Shown one piece after another: positions 17,767 to 27,901 of a stretch of 64,000 bases of DNA. Position 1 is the stretch's first letter, and every line of letters begins with the position of its first letter. Source of the DNA: Flavobacterium sp. (lineage in GTDB: Bacteria; Bacteroidota; Bacteroidia; Flavobacteriales; Flavobacteriaceae); assembly GCF_004295795.1 (NCBI RefSeq), contig NZ_SEBR01000013.1, forward strand, positions 1-64,000, given 5' to 3'. A model generated the notes under the pieces. It was not told where the DNA came from. It did no database searches and worked only from the letters and a program-made list of their open reading frames with translations. A program made the position numbers and the translations under genes.

Positions 17767-20277
17767 ATGCTTGATAATAAAGATTTCTTGAATTTGGAAG
17801 GGCGTGAAAGCTTCGACTTTAAAGGCTTTCTCGTCAAAGTGCTCGGCTATTGGAAATGGTTCCTGCTGAGTCTGGCTGTGTGCTTTTTTATCGCGCATCA
17901 GGTAAATGTGCGAAAGGAGAAAGTCTACGGCTTGGAAACCACGGTCGCCATCAAGGAAGAAAACAACCAATTGTTTACCTCCAATACGAGTCTTGTTTTC
18001 AATTGGGGCGGTATTTCAGATGAGGTACAAGGCATTGCCTACGCCCTCAAGTCGAGAACGCACAACGAAAAGGTCGTCGATTCCCTTGACTTTTACATCG
18101 ATTATCTGGAACAGAGCGAATACTACATGCAGGACGTTTACGGTGAGGTGCCGTTTGAAGTCGAGCTTGACAAGAAAAAAGGCCAGATTTTCAATACGTT
18201 GGTAAGCATCAAGTTTGTTTCTCCCACGACTTATGAGGTCTCGCTCGATTTTTCCGGAAATTCAGTTCCCGTTATCTATTATGGGGAAGAAGATCCCAAG
18301 ACGGGCAAAATCCTCACATCGGTGACAATGGGATCGGTCAATGTTTCGCCGGAGCCTTTCAGGAAAAGATACAAAGTCGGACAGAAAGTCGATTTGCCGT
18401 TCCTGAACCTGAGGTTGAATCTCAAGGAAAACCCCGATGCAGTGCTCAACAAGGAGTTTTTCGTCAGGTTCAACAACTTCGACGCCGTTGTAGGTCGTTA
18501 TCAAGGCATTCGCACGGAAATCGACGACAAGGCCGGCTCTGTGGTCAAACTCTCGCTCCAGGGCACGAACAAAAAGCGCTTGGTGAACTTTCTCAACGCG
18601 ACGGTGAAAATCCTTATGGAGGACCAACTTCGCAGCAAAAACAAATTTGCGAGCAACACGCTTCGGTTTATCGACAGTACGTTGATAGCTATGGACACGG
18701 CGCTCCAAAAGAGCGAAGGCGCAATCAAGAAATTCTCGAGAGGCAAAAACCTTTCTGACATAGAAGGCGGTGGCGAACAATACACGTCGCAATTGCAGTC
18801 TTACGATTTACAGAAAGATGTGGCCGTGAGAAAAATACAATATCTGGCTTCGCTGAAGTCGTATTTGCTTAAAAGTGTCGATTTCTCGAAGCTTCCTGCT
18901 CCAACTGTTGCAGGAATCGATGATCCCAACATTACCGTGAACGTTTCCCTGCTCATCGCCAAATCGATCGAACGCTCGAACATGGCCTATGGCATCCACA
19001 ACGAAAAGGCCTTTCGCGACCACGATCGGGAAATCGGGACATTGAAGAACGTATTGCTCGAAAACATCGTCGCGGCAAGGGCTGCAGCCGATTATGATTT
19101 GAATCTCGTACAGGCGAAAATCAACAAAATCCAAGGTACAATCGGTCAACTTCCGGAAGACAGCCAGGAATATTACAGATTGAAACGCGCTTTCGATCTG
19201 AGTGCCGGCGTCATCAACAATTTCATGTCGAAACGTCAGGAAGCCGCGATCATCATGGCCTCTAATATTTCCGATATCCATTTTATCGATTCGGCAAAAG
19301 ACGTTGGCGGCGGTCTCGTAGGGCCGAACACGAGCGTGAATTACGTGCTTGCGTTTTTCCTGGGACTTATAATCCCGTTGGTTTTGGTGTTCGTGATTTT
19401 CTTCCTCGAAAACACGATCCTCAATACGGAAGACATTACAAAAAACACGAAAATCCCATTGATTGGAGTCGTCGGGATCAAGCACACGAAGTCGAATCTC
19501 GCGGTTTTCGATAAACCCAAATCGGCTTTGGCGGAGTCTTTCCGCGCCATCCGTTCGTCCTTGCAGTTCCTGTACAAGAAAAAAGGCGACATTTCCGAAA
19601 AAGGAAAAACGCTTATGTTGACCTCGTCGATTTCGGGCGAAGGAAAAACATTCTGTTCGATAAACATCGCAACGGTATTTGCGTTGAGCGAAAAGAAAAC
19701 CGTGATCATCGGACTCGATTTGAGAAAGCCGAAGATTTTCGACGATTTCAAGGTCCGGAACGAAATAGGTGCGGTGAATTACCTTATCGGACAAAAGACT
19801 TTGGACGAAGTCATCCAACCGACGCACATTCCCTATCTCGACGTGATCACTTCGGGTCCGATTCCTCCGAATCCGTCCGAACTCATCATCAGCGACGCCA
19901 TGCGCGAAATGCTGACCGAACTCAAGACGCGTTACGATTACGTGATTTTTGACACGCCGCCCATCGGTCTTGTTGCCGATGCGCTCGAACTTGCTCCATA
20001 CGCCGATGTGACGCTTTACATCATGCGTCAGAATTACACCAAAAAGGAAATGGTTTTCTTGTTGAACAACCGTTTCAAAAGAGGCGAGTTGAACAACGTG
20101 AGCATCGTTTTCAACGGCTATCAGGACAAGGCCAAATACGGAAAAGGCTATGGTTATGGCTACGGTTATGGCTACGGTTACTCTTATGCCAATTATTCCG
20201 AAGGCTATCACGAGGACGACCGTCCGCCGACTTTGTTCCAACGCGTCAAGAAAATGTTCTCCCGCAAACAACAATAA
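17767..20277 (+). CDS. Polysaccharide biosynthesis tyrosine autokinase (Wzc-type), copy 1
   Basis: Wzz-like N-terminus; SSISGEGKTFCSINIA Walker A; VIFDTPPIGLVADA; C-terminal YGKGYGYGYGYGYGYSYANY tyrosine cluster. Confidence 0.94.
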   Translation: MLDNKDFLNLEGRESFDFKGFLVKVLGYWKWFLLSLAVCFFIAHQVNVRKEKVYGLETTVAIKEENNQLFTSNTSLVFNWGGISDEVQGIAYALKSRTHNEKVVDSLDFYIDYLEQSEYYMQDVYGEVPFEVELDKKKGQIFNTLVSIKFVSPTTYEVSLDFSGNSVPVIYYGEEDPKTGKILTSVTMGSVNVSPEPFRKRYKVGQKVDLPFLNLRLNLKENPDAVLNKEFFVRFNNFDAVVGRYQGIRTEIDDKAGSVVKLSLQGTNKKRLVNFLNATVKILMEDQLRSKNKFASNTLRFIDSTLIAMDTALQKSEGAIKKFSRGKNLSDIEGGGEQYTSQLQSYDLQKDVAVRKIQYLASLKSYLLKSVDFSKLPAPTVAGIDDPNITVNVSLLIAKSIERSNMAYGIHNEKAFRDHDREIGTLKNVLLENIVAARAAADYDLNLVQAKINKIQGTIGQLPEDSQEYYRLKRAFDLSAGVINNFMSKRQEAAIIMASNISDIHFIDSAKDVGGGLVGPNTSVNYVLAFFLGLIIPLVLVFVIFFLENTILNTEDITKNTKIPLIGVVGIKHTKSNLAVFDKPKSALAESFRAIRSSLQFLYKKKGDISEKGKTLMLTSSISGEGKTFCSINIATVFALSEKKTVIIGLDLRKPKIFDDFKVRNEIGAVNYLIGQKTLDEVIQPTHIPYLDVITSGPIPPNPSELIISDAMREMLTELKTRYDYVIFDTPPIGLVADALELAPYADVTLYIMRQNYTKKEMVFLLNNRFKRGELNNVSIVFNGYQDKAKYGKGYGYGYGYGYGYSYANYSEGYHEDDRPPTLFQRVKKMFSRKQQ

Positions 20278-20283
20278 GAGCAA

Positions 20284-21264
20284 ATGCCTCAAACCGCTTC
20301 AAAAATCTTGATTACCGGAGGAGCCGGCTTTATCGGTTCGAACCTTTGCGAACACTTTCTGTCAAAAGGATACGAAGTTGTCTGTCTGGACAATTTCGCC
20401 ACAGGACACAGGCGCAACATCGAACATTTGCTTTCCAACGACAACTTTTCCCTAATCGAAGGCGACATCCGAAACATCGAAGACTGCAAAAACGCGGTGC
20501 AAGGTTGCGATTATGTTTTGCATCAGGCGGCTTTGGGCTCGGTGCCGCGTTCGATAAACGATCCGGTTACGACCAACGAGGTCAATGTTTCGGGATTCCT
20601 GAACATGCTTGTGGCCGCGAGAGATGCGTCGGTGAAACGCTTTGTTTATGCCGCGAGTTCTTCGACTTATGGCGATTCCGAAAGTCTTCCGAAAGTCGAG
20701 GACAAAATCGGGAAACCGCTTTCTCCTTATGCCATCACCAAATATGTGAATGAATTGTATGCCGATATTTTCGCGAGAACTTACGGTTTGGAAACCATCG
20801 GCTTGCGTTATTTCAATGTCTTCGGACGAAAACAGGATCCGAACGGTGCTTATGCTGCGGTAATCCCAAAATTCGTGATGCAACTGATCGATGGCGAAAG
20901 TCCGGTAATAAACGGCAACGGAACGTATTCAAGAGATTTTACTTATATAGACAACGTCGTCCAGATGAATGAATTGGCGATGCTGACCCAAAATCCGGAG
21001 GCCGTAAATACCGTTTACAACGTGGCTTTCGGCGAAAGGACTTCTTTGAACGAACTCGTTACGCGGCTCAAGGAATTCCTTTCCGGATATGACAATAAGA
21101 TTTCAGATGTGGAAATCGTTTACGGCCCGAACAGATCCGGAGACGTCCCGCATTCGCTGGCAAGCATAGACAAAGCGCGCGAACTTCTGGGCTACAAACC
21201 CGAATTCTCTTTCGCGCAAGGTCTCGAGCAAGCCGTTTCGTGGTATTGGGAAAACCTGCGATGA
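20284..21264 (+). CDS. NAD-dependent UDP-hexose/UDP-GlcNAc(A) 4-epimerase, WbpP/TviC-like SDR
   Basis: ILITGGAGFIGSNLCEHFL; YAASSSTYGDSESLPKVED; GLRYFNVFGRKQDPNGAYAAVIPKF. Confidence 0.88.
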   Translation: MPQTASKILITGGAGFIGSNLCEHFLSKGYEVVCLDNFATGHRRNIEHLLSNDNFSLIEGDIRNIEDCKNAVQGCDYVLHQAALGSVPRSINDPVTTNEVNVSGFLNMLVAARDASVKRFVYAASSSTYGDSESLPKVEDKIGKPLSPYAITKYVNELYADIFARTYGLETIGLRYFNVFGRKQDPNGAYAAVIPKFVMQLIDGESPVINGNGTYSRDFTYIDNVVQMNELAMLTQNPEAVNTVYNVAFGERTSLNELVTRLKEFLSGYDNKISDVEIVYGPNRSGDVPHSLASIDKARELLGYKPEFSFAQGLEQAVSWYWENLR

Positions 21265-21296
21265 CAAACGATAGGCGATTTGTCGAACGGCAATCG

Positions 21297-21304
21297 TATA
21301 TTTG
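21297..21304 (+). promoter_or_regulatory. TATATTTG -7 element upstream of UDP-glucose dehydrogenase
   Basis: Exact TAnnTTTG, 20 bp before ATG 21325. Confidence 0.5.
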
Positions 21305-21324
21305 CAAACCGAAATTAACACCTG

Positions 21325-22710
21325 ATGAACATTACAAAAATTTGCTGCATTGGAGCCGGATACGTCGGAGGTCCGACAATGGCCGTGATTGCACAAAACT
21401 GTCCAGATATACAAGTTACCGTCGTCGATCTGAACGAGGAAAGGATTGCCCAATGGAACGATCCCGACGTCGAAAAAATCCCAATCTACGAACCGGGTTT
21501 GAGTGAAATCGTGTCCAACACGAGAGGCAAAAACCTGTTTTTTTCAACAGAAGTCGACAAAGCCATAGACGAAGCCCAGATGATTTTTATCTCGGTAAAC
21601 ACGCCAACCAAAACTTACGGATCGGGCAAAGGCATGGCCGCCGACCTCAAATACATCGAGCTTTGCGCGCGCCAGATCGCCAGGGTCGCCAAAGACGACA
21701 AGATCGTCGTCGAAAAATCGACCTTGCCGGTAAGAACTGCCGAAGCCATAAAAAGCATTCTTGACCACACCGGAAACGGCGTGCAGTTCCAGATTCTTTC
21801 AAATCCTGAATTTTTGGCCGAAGGAACGGCAGTCCAGGATTTGCTCAATCCGGATCGCGTGCTTATCGGCGGAGATACTTCTGCGGAAGGCGAAGCCGCG
21901 ATACAGTCGCTGGTCAACATTTACGCAAATTGGGTAAACAAAGACAAAATTCTTACCACGAACGTCTGGTCTTCCGAACTTTCGAAACTGACCGCGAACG
22001 CCTTTTTGGCACAACGCGTCTCTTCGATCAACGCCATTTCGGAATTGTGCGAAAAAACCGGTGCTGACGTAAGCGAAGTCGCCAAAGCAATAGGAATGGA
22101 CAGCCGAATCGGGTCGAAATTCCTCAAATCGTCGGTGGGATTCGGAGGTTCTTGTTTCCAAAAAGACATCCTGAATCTCGTCTATATTTCCAAATCGTTC
22201 GGACTCCAGGAAGTCGCCGATTATTGGGAACAGGTCATCATCATGAACGACCACCAAAAACGCCGTTTCGCCAACAAGATCGTAGGAACTTTGTACAACA
22301 CGGTCGCCGACAAGAAAATCGCGTTTTTGGGCTGGGCTTTCAAGAAAGACACGAACGACACCCGCGAATCTGCGGCGATTTACGTGGCTCGTGATCTGGT
22401 TTCGGAACAGGCGAATATCGCGGTTTTCGATCCGAAAGTCGAGTACGATCAGGTCATGGAAGATCTCGATCACCTCAATGTATCCGAAAGATCGAAAAAG
22501 CGCGTCACATCTTACGCAAGTCCTTATGAAGCCTGTGCTTCGGCTCATGCCATCGCGGTTTTGACCGAATGGGACGAATTCAGGGAATACGATTGGAACC
22601 TGATTTACGAGAACATGCAAAAACCGGCCTTCATCTTCGACGGACGCAATTTGCTCGACGGAAAGAAATTGGCCGAGATCGGTTTCGTATATAAATCCAT
22701 AGGATCATAA
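21325..22710 (+). CDS. UDP-glucose 6-dehydrogenase, eukaryote-like subtype
   Basis: [93 protein letters not shown]. Confidence 0.93.
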   Translation: MNITKICCIGAGYVGGPTMAVIAQNCPDIQVTVVDLNEERIAQWNDPDVEKIPIYEPGLSEIVSNTRGKNLFFSTEVDKAIDEAQMIFISVNTPTKTYGSGKGMAADLKYIELCARQIARVAKDDKIVVEKSTLPVRTAEAIKSILDHTGNGVQFQILSNPEFLAEGTAVQDLLNPDRVLIGGDTSAEGEAAIQSLVNIYANWVNKDKILTTNVWSSELSKLTANAFLAQRVSSINAISELCEKTGADVSEVAKAIGMDSRIGSKFLKSSVGFGGSCFQKDILNLVYISKSFGLQEVADYWEQVIIMNDHQKRRFANKIVGTLYNTVADKKIAFLGWAFKKDTNDTRESAAIYVARDLVSEQANIAVFDPKVEYDQVMEDLDHLNVSERSKKRVTSYASPYEACASAHAIAVLTEWDEFREYDWNLIYENMQKPAFIFDGRNLLDGKKLAEIGFVYKSIGS

Positions 22711-22711
22711 C

Positions 22712-23989
22712 ATGGACAAAAAAATAGCTGTCATCGGTTTGGGTTATGTCGGATTGCCGCTTGCAAGGCTTTTTGCGACGAAATATCCCGTGGTCGGATT
22801 TGACATCAACAAAAATCGCATAGCTGAACTCAATTCGGGAAAAGACAGCACGCTTGAAGTCGAGGACGATCTGCTTCGTTCGGTGCTCGTGAAGTCGCCT
22901 TTGGATGGAAACGGACTTTATTGTTCGGACAACATCGACGATCTCAAGGATTGCAATTATTTCGTTGTCACGGTTCCGACTCCGGTCGACAAAAACAACC
23001 GTCCAGATTTGACGCCTTTGTACAAATCATCCGAAACGGTCGCGAAAGCCTTGAAGAAAGGCGACATCGTGATTTACGAATCGACGGTTTATCCGGGCGT
23101 GACCGAAGATGAATGTATTCCGGTTCTCGAAAAAGTCAGCGGACTCAAGTTCAACGAAGATTTCTTCGCCGGATATTCTCCCGAAAGGATCAATCCGGGC
23201 GACAAGGAACACACGGTCGAAAAAATCCTCAAGATCACATCGGGTTCCAACCCGGAAGCGGCCCAAAAAGTCGACGAACTTTATAAGTCGGTGATTTCTG
23301 CCGGAACGCATCTTGCGCCTTCGATCAAAGTGGCCGAAGCCGCGAAAGTCATAGAAAACTCACAGCGCGACATCAACATCGCTTTCGTGAACGAGCTTGC
23401 CAAGATTTTCAACATCATGGGAATCAATACCAAAGACGTGTTGCAGGCCGCGGGTACGAAGTGGAATTTCCTTCCTTTCAAACCCGGTTTGGTCGGCGGA
23501 CATTGCATTGGCGTCGATCCTTACTATCTGGCGCAAAAAGCCCAGGAATTAGGTTATCATCCCGAAATTATTCTGGCCGGTCGCCGTCTCAACGATTCGA
23601 TGGGCGAATACGTCGCGTCATCTGTCGTCAAATTGATGATCAAGAAGAATATCAAGGTCAACGCGGCCAAGGTTTTGCTGCTTGGATTCACATTCAAGGA
23701 AAATTGTCCAGATGTCAGGAATACCAAAATCGTCGATGTCGTCAAGGCGTTGCACGATTTCAGGTTGAACGTGACCATTTACGATCCTTGGGCGAATCCA
23801 TCAGAGGTCAAACACGAATACGGACTGGAAACCACTACGGAATGTCCAACCGATAAATTCGACACCATCATTCTCGGCGTCGCCCACAACGAATTCCTGT
23901 CGCTCGATCTCAATCAGTTCAAAAAAGAGCTCGCGGTGGTTTATGACGTAAAAGGTGTGTTGCAAACAGAAGTCGACGGCTGTCTTTAA
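22712..23989 (+). CDS. Nucleotide sugar dehydrogenase, WbpO/TviB-like (UDP-HexNAc dehydrogenase)
   Basis: IAVIGLGYVGLPLARLFATKYPVVGFDIN; FFAGYSPERINPGD; GLVGGHCIGVDPYYLAQKAQELGYHPEIILAGRRLND. Confidence 0.92.
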   Translation: MDKKIAVIGLGYVGLPLARLFATKYPVVGFDINKNRIAELNSGKDSTLEVEDDLLRSVLVKSPLDGNGLYCSDNIDDLKDCNYFVVTVPTPVDKNNRPDLTPLYKSSETVAKALKKGDIVIYESTVYPGVTEDECIPVLEKVSGLKFNEDFFAGYSPERINPGDKEHTVEKILKITSGSNPEAAQKVDELYKSVISAGTHLAPSIKVAEAAKVIENSQRDINIAFVNELAKIFNIMGINTKDVLQAAGTKWNFLPFKPGLVGGHCIGVDPYYLAQKAQELGYHPEIILAGRRLNDSMGEYVASSVVKLMIKKNIKVNAAKVLLLGFTFKENCPDVRNTKIVDVVKALHDFRLNVTIYDPWANPSEVKHEYGLETTTECPTDKFDTIILGVAHNEFLSLDLNQFKKELAVVYDVKGVLQTEVDGCL

Positions 23990-24062
23990 TACCAAAAGTA
24001 GAGAGTTCATTCGCGAATTCGCGGTTAAAAAACAAATTGGTCGCTTTAAATGCGGTAGAAAT

Positions 24063-25109
24063 ATGAAAAAGATTCTAGTTACGGGCGGAGCAGGTTTTAT
24101 CGGGTCACATGTCGTGAGACGATTTGTAAACAACTATCCGGATTATCAGATTTTCAACCTCGATGCGTTGACTTACGCGGGCAATCTCGAGAACATTTCG
24201 GACATCGACCAAAAGCCGAACTACACTTTCATAAAAGGCGATATTACCGATTCGAACTTTATGGACGCGCTTTTTGCCGAACACCAATTCGACGGCGTGT
24301 TGCATCTGGCTGCCGAATCTCACGTAGATCGCTCGATTACCGATCCGCTTGCGTTCGTGAAAACCAACATCTTCGGAACCGTGAATTTGCTCAACGCGGC
24401 AAAATCCATTTGGAAAGACAAGCAAGGAAAGCGTTTCTACCACATTTCAACCGATGAGGTTTACGGATCGCTTGGCGCCGAAGGATTTTTCACCGAAGAA
24501 ACGGCCTACGACCCAAATTCTCCCTATTCGGCTTCAAAAGCCGGATCGGATCATTTCGTACGCGCTTACGGAGAAACTTACGGCTTGCCTTATGTGTTGA
24601 CGAATTGCTCGAACAATTACGGCCCGAACCATTTTCCCGAGAAGCTCATTCCGCTTTTCATCCACAACATCATAAACAACAAGCCGCTTCCGGTTTACGG
24701 GGACGGAAAATATACACGTGACTGGCTTTTCGTAGAAGATCACGCTCGCGCCATCGACTTGGTTTTTCACGAAGGAAACAACCACGAAACTTACAACATC
24801 GGCGGTTTCAACGAATGGCAAAACATCGACCTCGTAAAACTTTTGTGCCAGTTGATGGACAAAAAACTGGGTAGGGAAGAAGGCGAATCCCAAAAACTGA
24901 TCACTTACGTTAAAGATCGTCCGGGACACGATTTGCGCTATGCTATCGATGCCACGAAGATCAACAAGGAATTGGGTTGGAAGCCGTCGGTCACTTTCGA
25001 GCAAGGTCTCGAGATCACCATCGACTGGTATTTGGACAACCAGGAATGGCTCAACAACGTGACTTCGGGCGAATACGCCAACTACTACGAAAAGCAGTAC
25101 AACCAATAA
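24063..25109 (+). CDS. rfbB: dTDP-glucose 4,6-dehydratase
   Basis: MKKILVTGGAGFIGSHVVRRFV; LHLAAESHVDRSI; HISTDEVYGSLG; YGPNHFPEKLIPL. Start moved to ATG 24063. Confidence 0.93.
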   Translation: MKKILVTGGAGFIGSHVVRRFVNNYPDYQIFNLDALTYAGNLENISDIDQKPNYTFIKGDITDSNFMDALFAEHQFDGVLHLAAESHVDRSITDPLAFVKTNIFGTVNLLNAAKSIWKDKQGKRFYHISTDEVYGSLGAEGFFTEETAYDPNSPYSASKAGSDHFVRAYGETYGLPYVLTNCSNNYGPNHFPEKLIPLFIHNIINNKPLPVYGDGKYTRDWLFVEDHARAIDLVFHEGNNHETYNIGGFNEWQNIDLVKLLCQLMDKKLGREEGESQKLITYVKDRPGHDLRYAIDATKINKELGWKPSVTFEQGLEITIDWYLDNQEWLNNVTSGEYANYYEKQYNQ

Positions 25110-25110
25110 G

Positions 25111-26622
25111 ATGAGCCAACTCAAGAAAGGAGCGGCGCTTTCGTACCTCACGATCATCCTGACCAACGTCGTCGGACTCGCGCTCACGCCTTTTATCATC
25201 CAGTATCTCGGCAACGACGAATACGGGCTTTACACGTTGATTGGCGCGCTTGTCGGCTATATTAGCGTTCTCGATTTCGGACTCAACAATACGATTGTTC
25301 GCTTCGTCGCAAAGTATCGGGCGAAAGAAGATAAAGTCGGCGAACAGAATTTCCTGGCGACAGTAATGATCATTTATGCCGCGATTTCAGTCTTGATCGT
25401 GCTGGCTGGAATCGGGATGTATCTCAACATCGAATCGGTTTTCGACACTTTGACGTCAAGCGAGTTGGAGAAAGCCAAAATCATGTTCCTGATCCTGATT
25501 TTCAATCTCGCGATCAGTTTGCCCGGCGGCGCTTTTACGGCGATCTGTTCGGCTTATGAACATTTCGTTTTTCCGCGTTCGGTATTGATTGCCAAGTATT
25601 TGATGCGGTCTGTAATGGTCGTTGCCTTGCTGATGTTTGGCGGACGCGCGATCTCGATAGTCGTACTCGACACGATTTTGAACGTCTTGGTCGTCGGACT
25701 CAATCTCTACTATGCCTTCGCGATTCTCAAAGTGCGGTTCAAACTCGTCTCGTTCGAGAAAAGTTTCGTGCTTGAGATATTCTCGTATTCGATCTGGATT
25801 TTCGTTTTCGCACTCGTCGGACAATTCCAATGGCAAAGTGGACAAGTGATTCTGGGAACGTTGACGCGTCCGGACGCAGTGGCGGTTTACGGCGTCGGAA
25901 TTTTGCTGGGAACATCATACGGCGCATTTTCTACGGCGATTTCTGGGGTTTTTCTTCCGAGAGCGACCACGATGACCGTCAAGGAAGCTTCATCCGAAGA
26001 ACTCACGTCAATGATGATCCGGATAGGAAGATTCTCACTTTTGGTATTGTTGATGATTTTGGGTGGATTTCTCGTCTTCGGACAGCAATTCATCGCGCTT
26101 TGGGTAGGAAACGACTACGCCGATTCGTGGACGATCGCATTGGTAATCATGGTTTCCTACACTTTGCCGCTCACGCAATCTTTCGCCAATTCGATTCTCG
26201 AGGCCCGAAGTCTCTTCGCGTTCAAAGCTTTGGTCTACATTTCGCTGATTGCGATCGGAACCGGAATAGGCGCGTTTTTGGTAACCGATTTCGGCACGCC
26301 TGGAATGGTTTTCGGAGCTGCCGGCGGATGGATTTTGGCCCAGATCGCAATGAACATTTACTACAATCGCGTCGTGAAACTGCAAATGCTGCGGTTTTTC
26401 AAGGAATTGCTTTCCGGAATTTTCCCTGTTTTCGTCTTACTTCTGGCTATCGGCTACGGAATTGACCAGATTCCGGGAAGTGGTTGGCTCAACCTCGCGA
26501 TCAAATTGACGATTTTTGTCTCGGTTTATGCCGCGGCGATTTTCAAGTTCGGAATGAACCCTTACGAACGCCAGACTTTTTCCCATTTCATCCCGTTCCT
26601 AAACCGTTTCTCCAATGCTTGA
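25111..26622 (+). CDS. Wzx-type oligosaccharide flippase
   Basis: ~12 TM segments; LGNDEYGLYTLIGALVGYISVLDFGLNNTIVRFVAKYRA. Confidence 0.9.
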   Translation: MSQLKKGAALSYLTIILTNVVGLALTPFIIQYLGNDEYGLYTLIGALVGYISVLDFGLNNTIVRFVAKYRAKEDKVGEQNFLATVMIIYAAISVLIVLAGIGMYLNIESVFDTLTSSELEKAKIMFLILIFNLAISLPGGAFTAICSAYEHFVFPRSVLIAKYLMRSVMVVALLMFGGRAISIVVLDTILNVLVVGLNLYYAFAILKVRFKLVSFEKSFVLEIFSYSIWIFVFALVGQFQWQSGQVILGTLTRPDAVAVYGVGILLGTSYGAFSTAISGVFLPRATTMTVKEASSEELTSMMIRIGRFSLLVLLMILGGFLVFGQQFIALWVGNDYADSWTIALVIMVSYTLPLTQSFANSILEARSLFAFKALVYISLIAIGTGIGAFLVTDFGTPGMVFGAAGGWILAQIAMNIYYNRVVKLQMLRFFKELLSGIFPVFVLLLAIGYGIDQIPGSGWLNLAIKLTIFVSVYAAAIFKFGMNPYERQTFSHFIPFLNRFSNA

Positions 26623-27901
26623 ACTCCACGGACTAAAATTTGAAAACGACGGAAAGCGAATCGTTTACGATTATTCTTATGACAGTTCGCTTTCGAAATA
26701 TTTCAACAAAAAGGAAGCGTTTTTCGTAGAATATACGATCGATGTGAGCCAAATCCCGACGAGTCTCGCGGTCGTCCCATTTCTTGCGAATTTCGTCCCG
26801 ATCTCGTGGTTTGCGGGTTTCGACGTTCACGTGGCTGAAGCCGATGCGACATTCGTGCACTCGCTTTCGGAACTCAAAAAAGAGTTTTCGATCCATTTCG
26901 CCCAACTCAGACAAGACACGAAACTCACGGCCGACACCATCGTCCCGAATGCGATAAACGCCAACGAAACGGCTTTGCTGTTCAGCGGCGGACTCGACGC
27001 GTTCGAAGCCTTGACGCGCAATATCGACCAAAACCCTTTTCTGGTCTCGGTTTGGGGCGCTGACATCGACTTGAGCGACACCAAGCGTTGGGACGAATTC
27101 CAACGTTATAATTCCGAAGAAGAAATCATCGACCAAAGCCGTGTCCAATATGTGAAAACGAACATTCGCGCTTTTTACACGCATCACGTCGACCTTTTGG
27201 CCGACATCAGTTGGTGGGGAAAAATCCAGCATGGAATGGCGTTGATAAGCGTAATTGCGCCATTGAGCCAAATTTTGGGAATCAAGACCGTGATGATCGC
27301 CTCGTCCAATACCGGCGAAGTCTCGTTCGGTTGGGGTTCGACATCGGAAACCGACGAAAAGGTCAGGTGGGCGAATATGCAAGTCATCCACGACGGATTC
27401 CTGTTCCGCCGCACGCAAAAGGTCGAAAATATCGTTTCGTTCGCCAGGAAAACCGGAATCCATCCGCAATTGCGCGTTTGTTATTCCGAACTGAGAACCG
27501 GCAGGAATTGCTGCCAATGTGCCAAATGCCAGCGCACGATGTTCGGATTCATGCTCGATGGCGCCAATCCGGACGAATTCGGTTTTAAGCTTCCGTCAAA
27601 TTTCTATGAAGTGTTGTTCAGGAATTTCGAAGGCGCCGTGGCGATGACTACCGGTGTCGCTTATGAATGGCGTTGTTTGCAGGAAAAAGCGGCTTCGGCA
27701 CAAAGTCCTTTTTTCATCGCCGATCCCGAATCTGAAAAAAATAATATCGCTACATTTGCGGCGCTGCCATTGGATACCATGGTCAACCACAATGTTGACG
27801 CCGAATTGCAGAAAAAGAAACTGAAGTTTATGCTCGTGCATAGATTTCCGACTTTATTCAAGTGGTATCTCAAAATAAGGCAAGCAATGGCCACCACATG
27901 A
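26615..27901 (+). CDS. PP-loop (QueC/ExsB-like) protein encoded in the polysaccharide locus
   Basis: ALLFSGGLDAFEAL matches SGGxDx PP-loop; C-terminal VCYSELRTGRNCCQCAKCQRTM cysteine cluster resembles QueC-type Zn site. Confidence 0.65.
   Translation: MLELHGLKFENDGKRIVYDYSYDSSLSKYFNKKEAFFVEYTIDVSQIPTSLAVVPFLANFVPISWFAGFDVHVAEADATFVHSLSELKKEFSIHFAQLRQDTKLTADTIVPNAINANETALLFSGGLDAFEALTRNIDQNPFLVSVWGADIDLSDTKRWDEFQRYNSEEEIIDQSRVQYVKTNIRAFYTHHVDLLADISWWGKIQHGMALISVIAPLSQILGIKTVMIASSNTGEVSFGWGSTSETDEKVRWANMQVIHDGFLFRRTQKVENIVSFARKTGIHPQLRVCYSELRTGRNCCQCAKCQRTMFGFMLDGANPDEFGFKLPSNFYEVLFRNFEGAVAMTTGVAYEWRCLQEKAASAQSPFFIADPESEKNNIATFAALPLDTMVNHNVDAELQKKKLKFMLVHRFPTLFKWYLKIRQAMATT

Noticed and set aside
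18808-20292. 494-aa minus-strand ORF
   Set aside because: Fully antisense to the Wzc-1 kinase; no recognisable domains.
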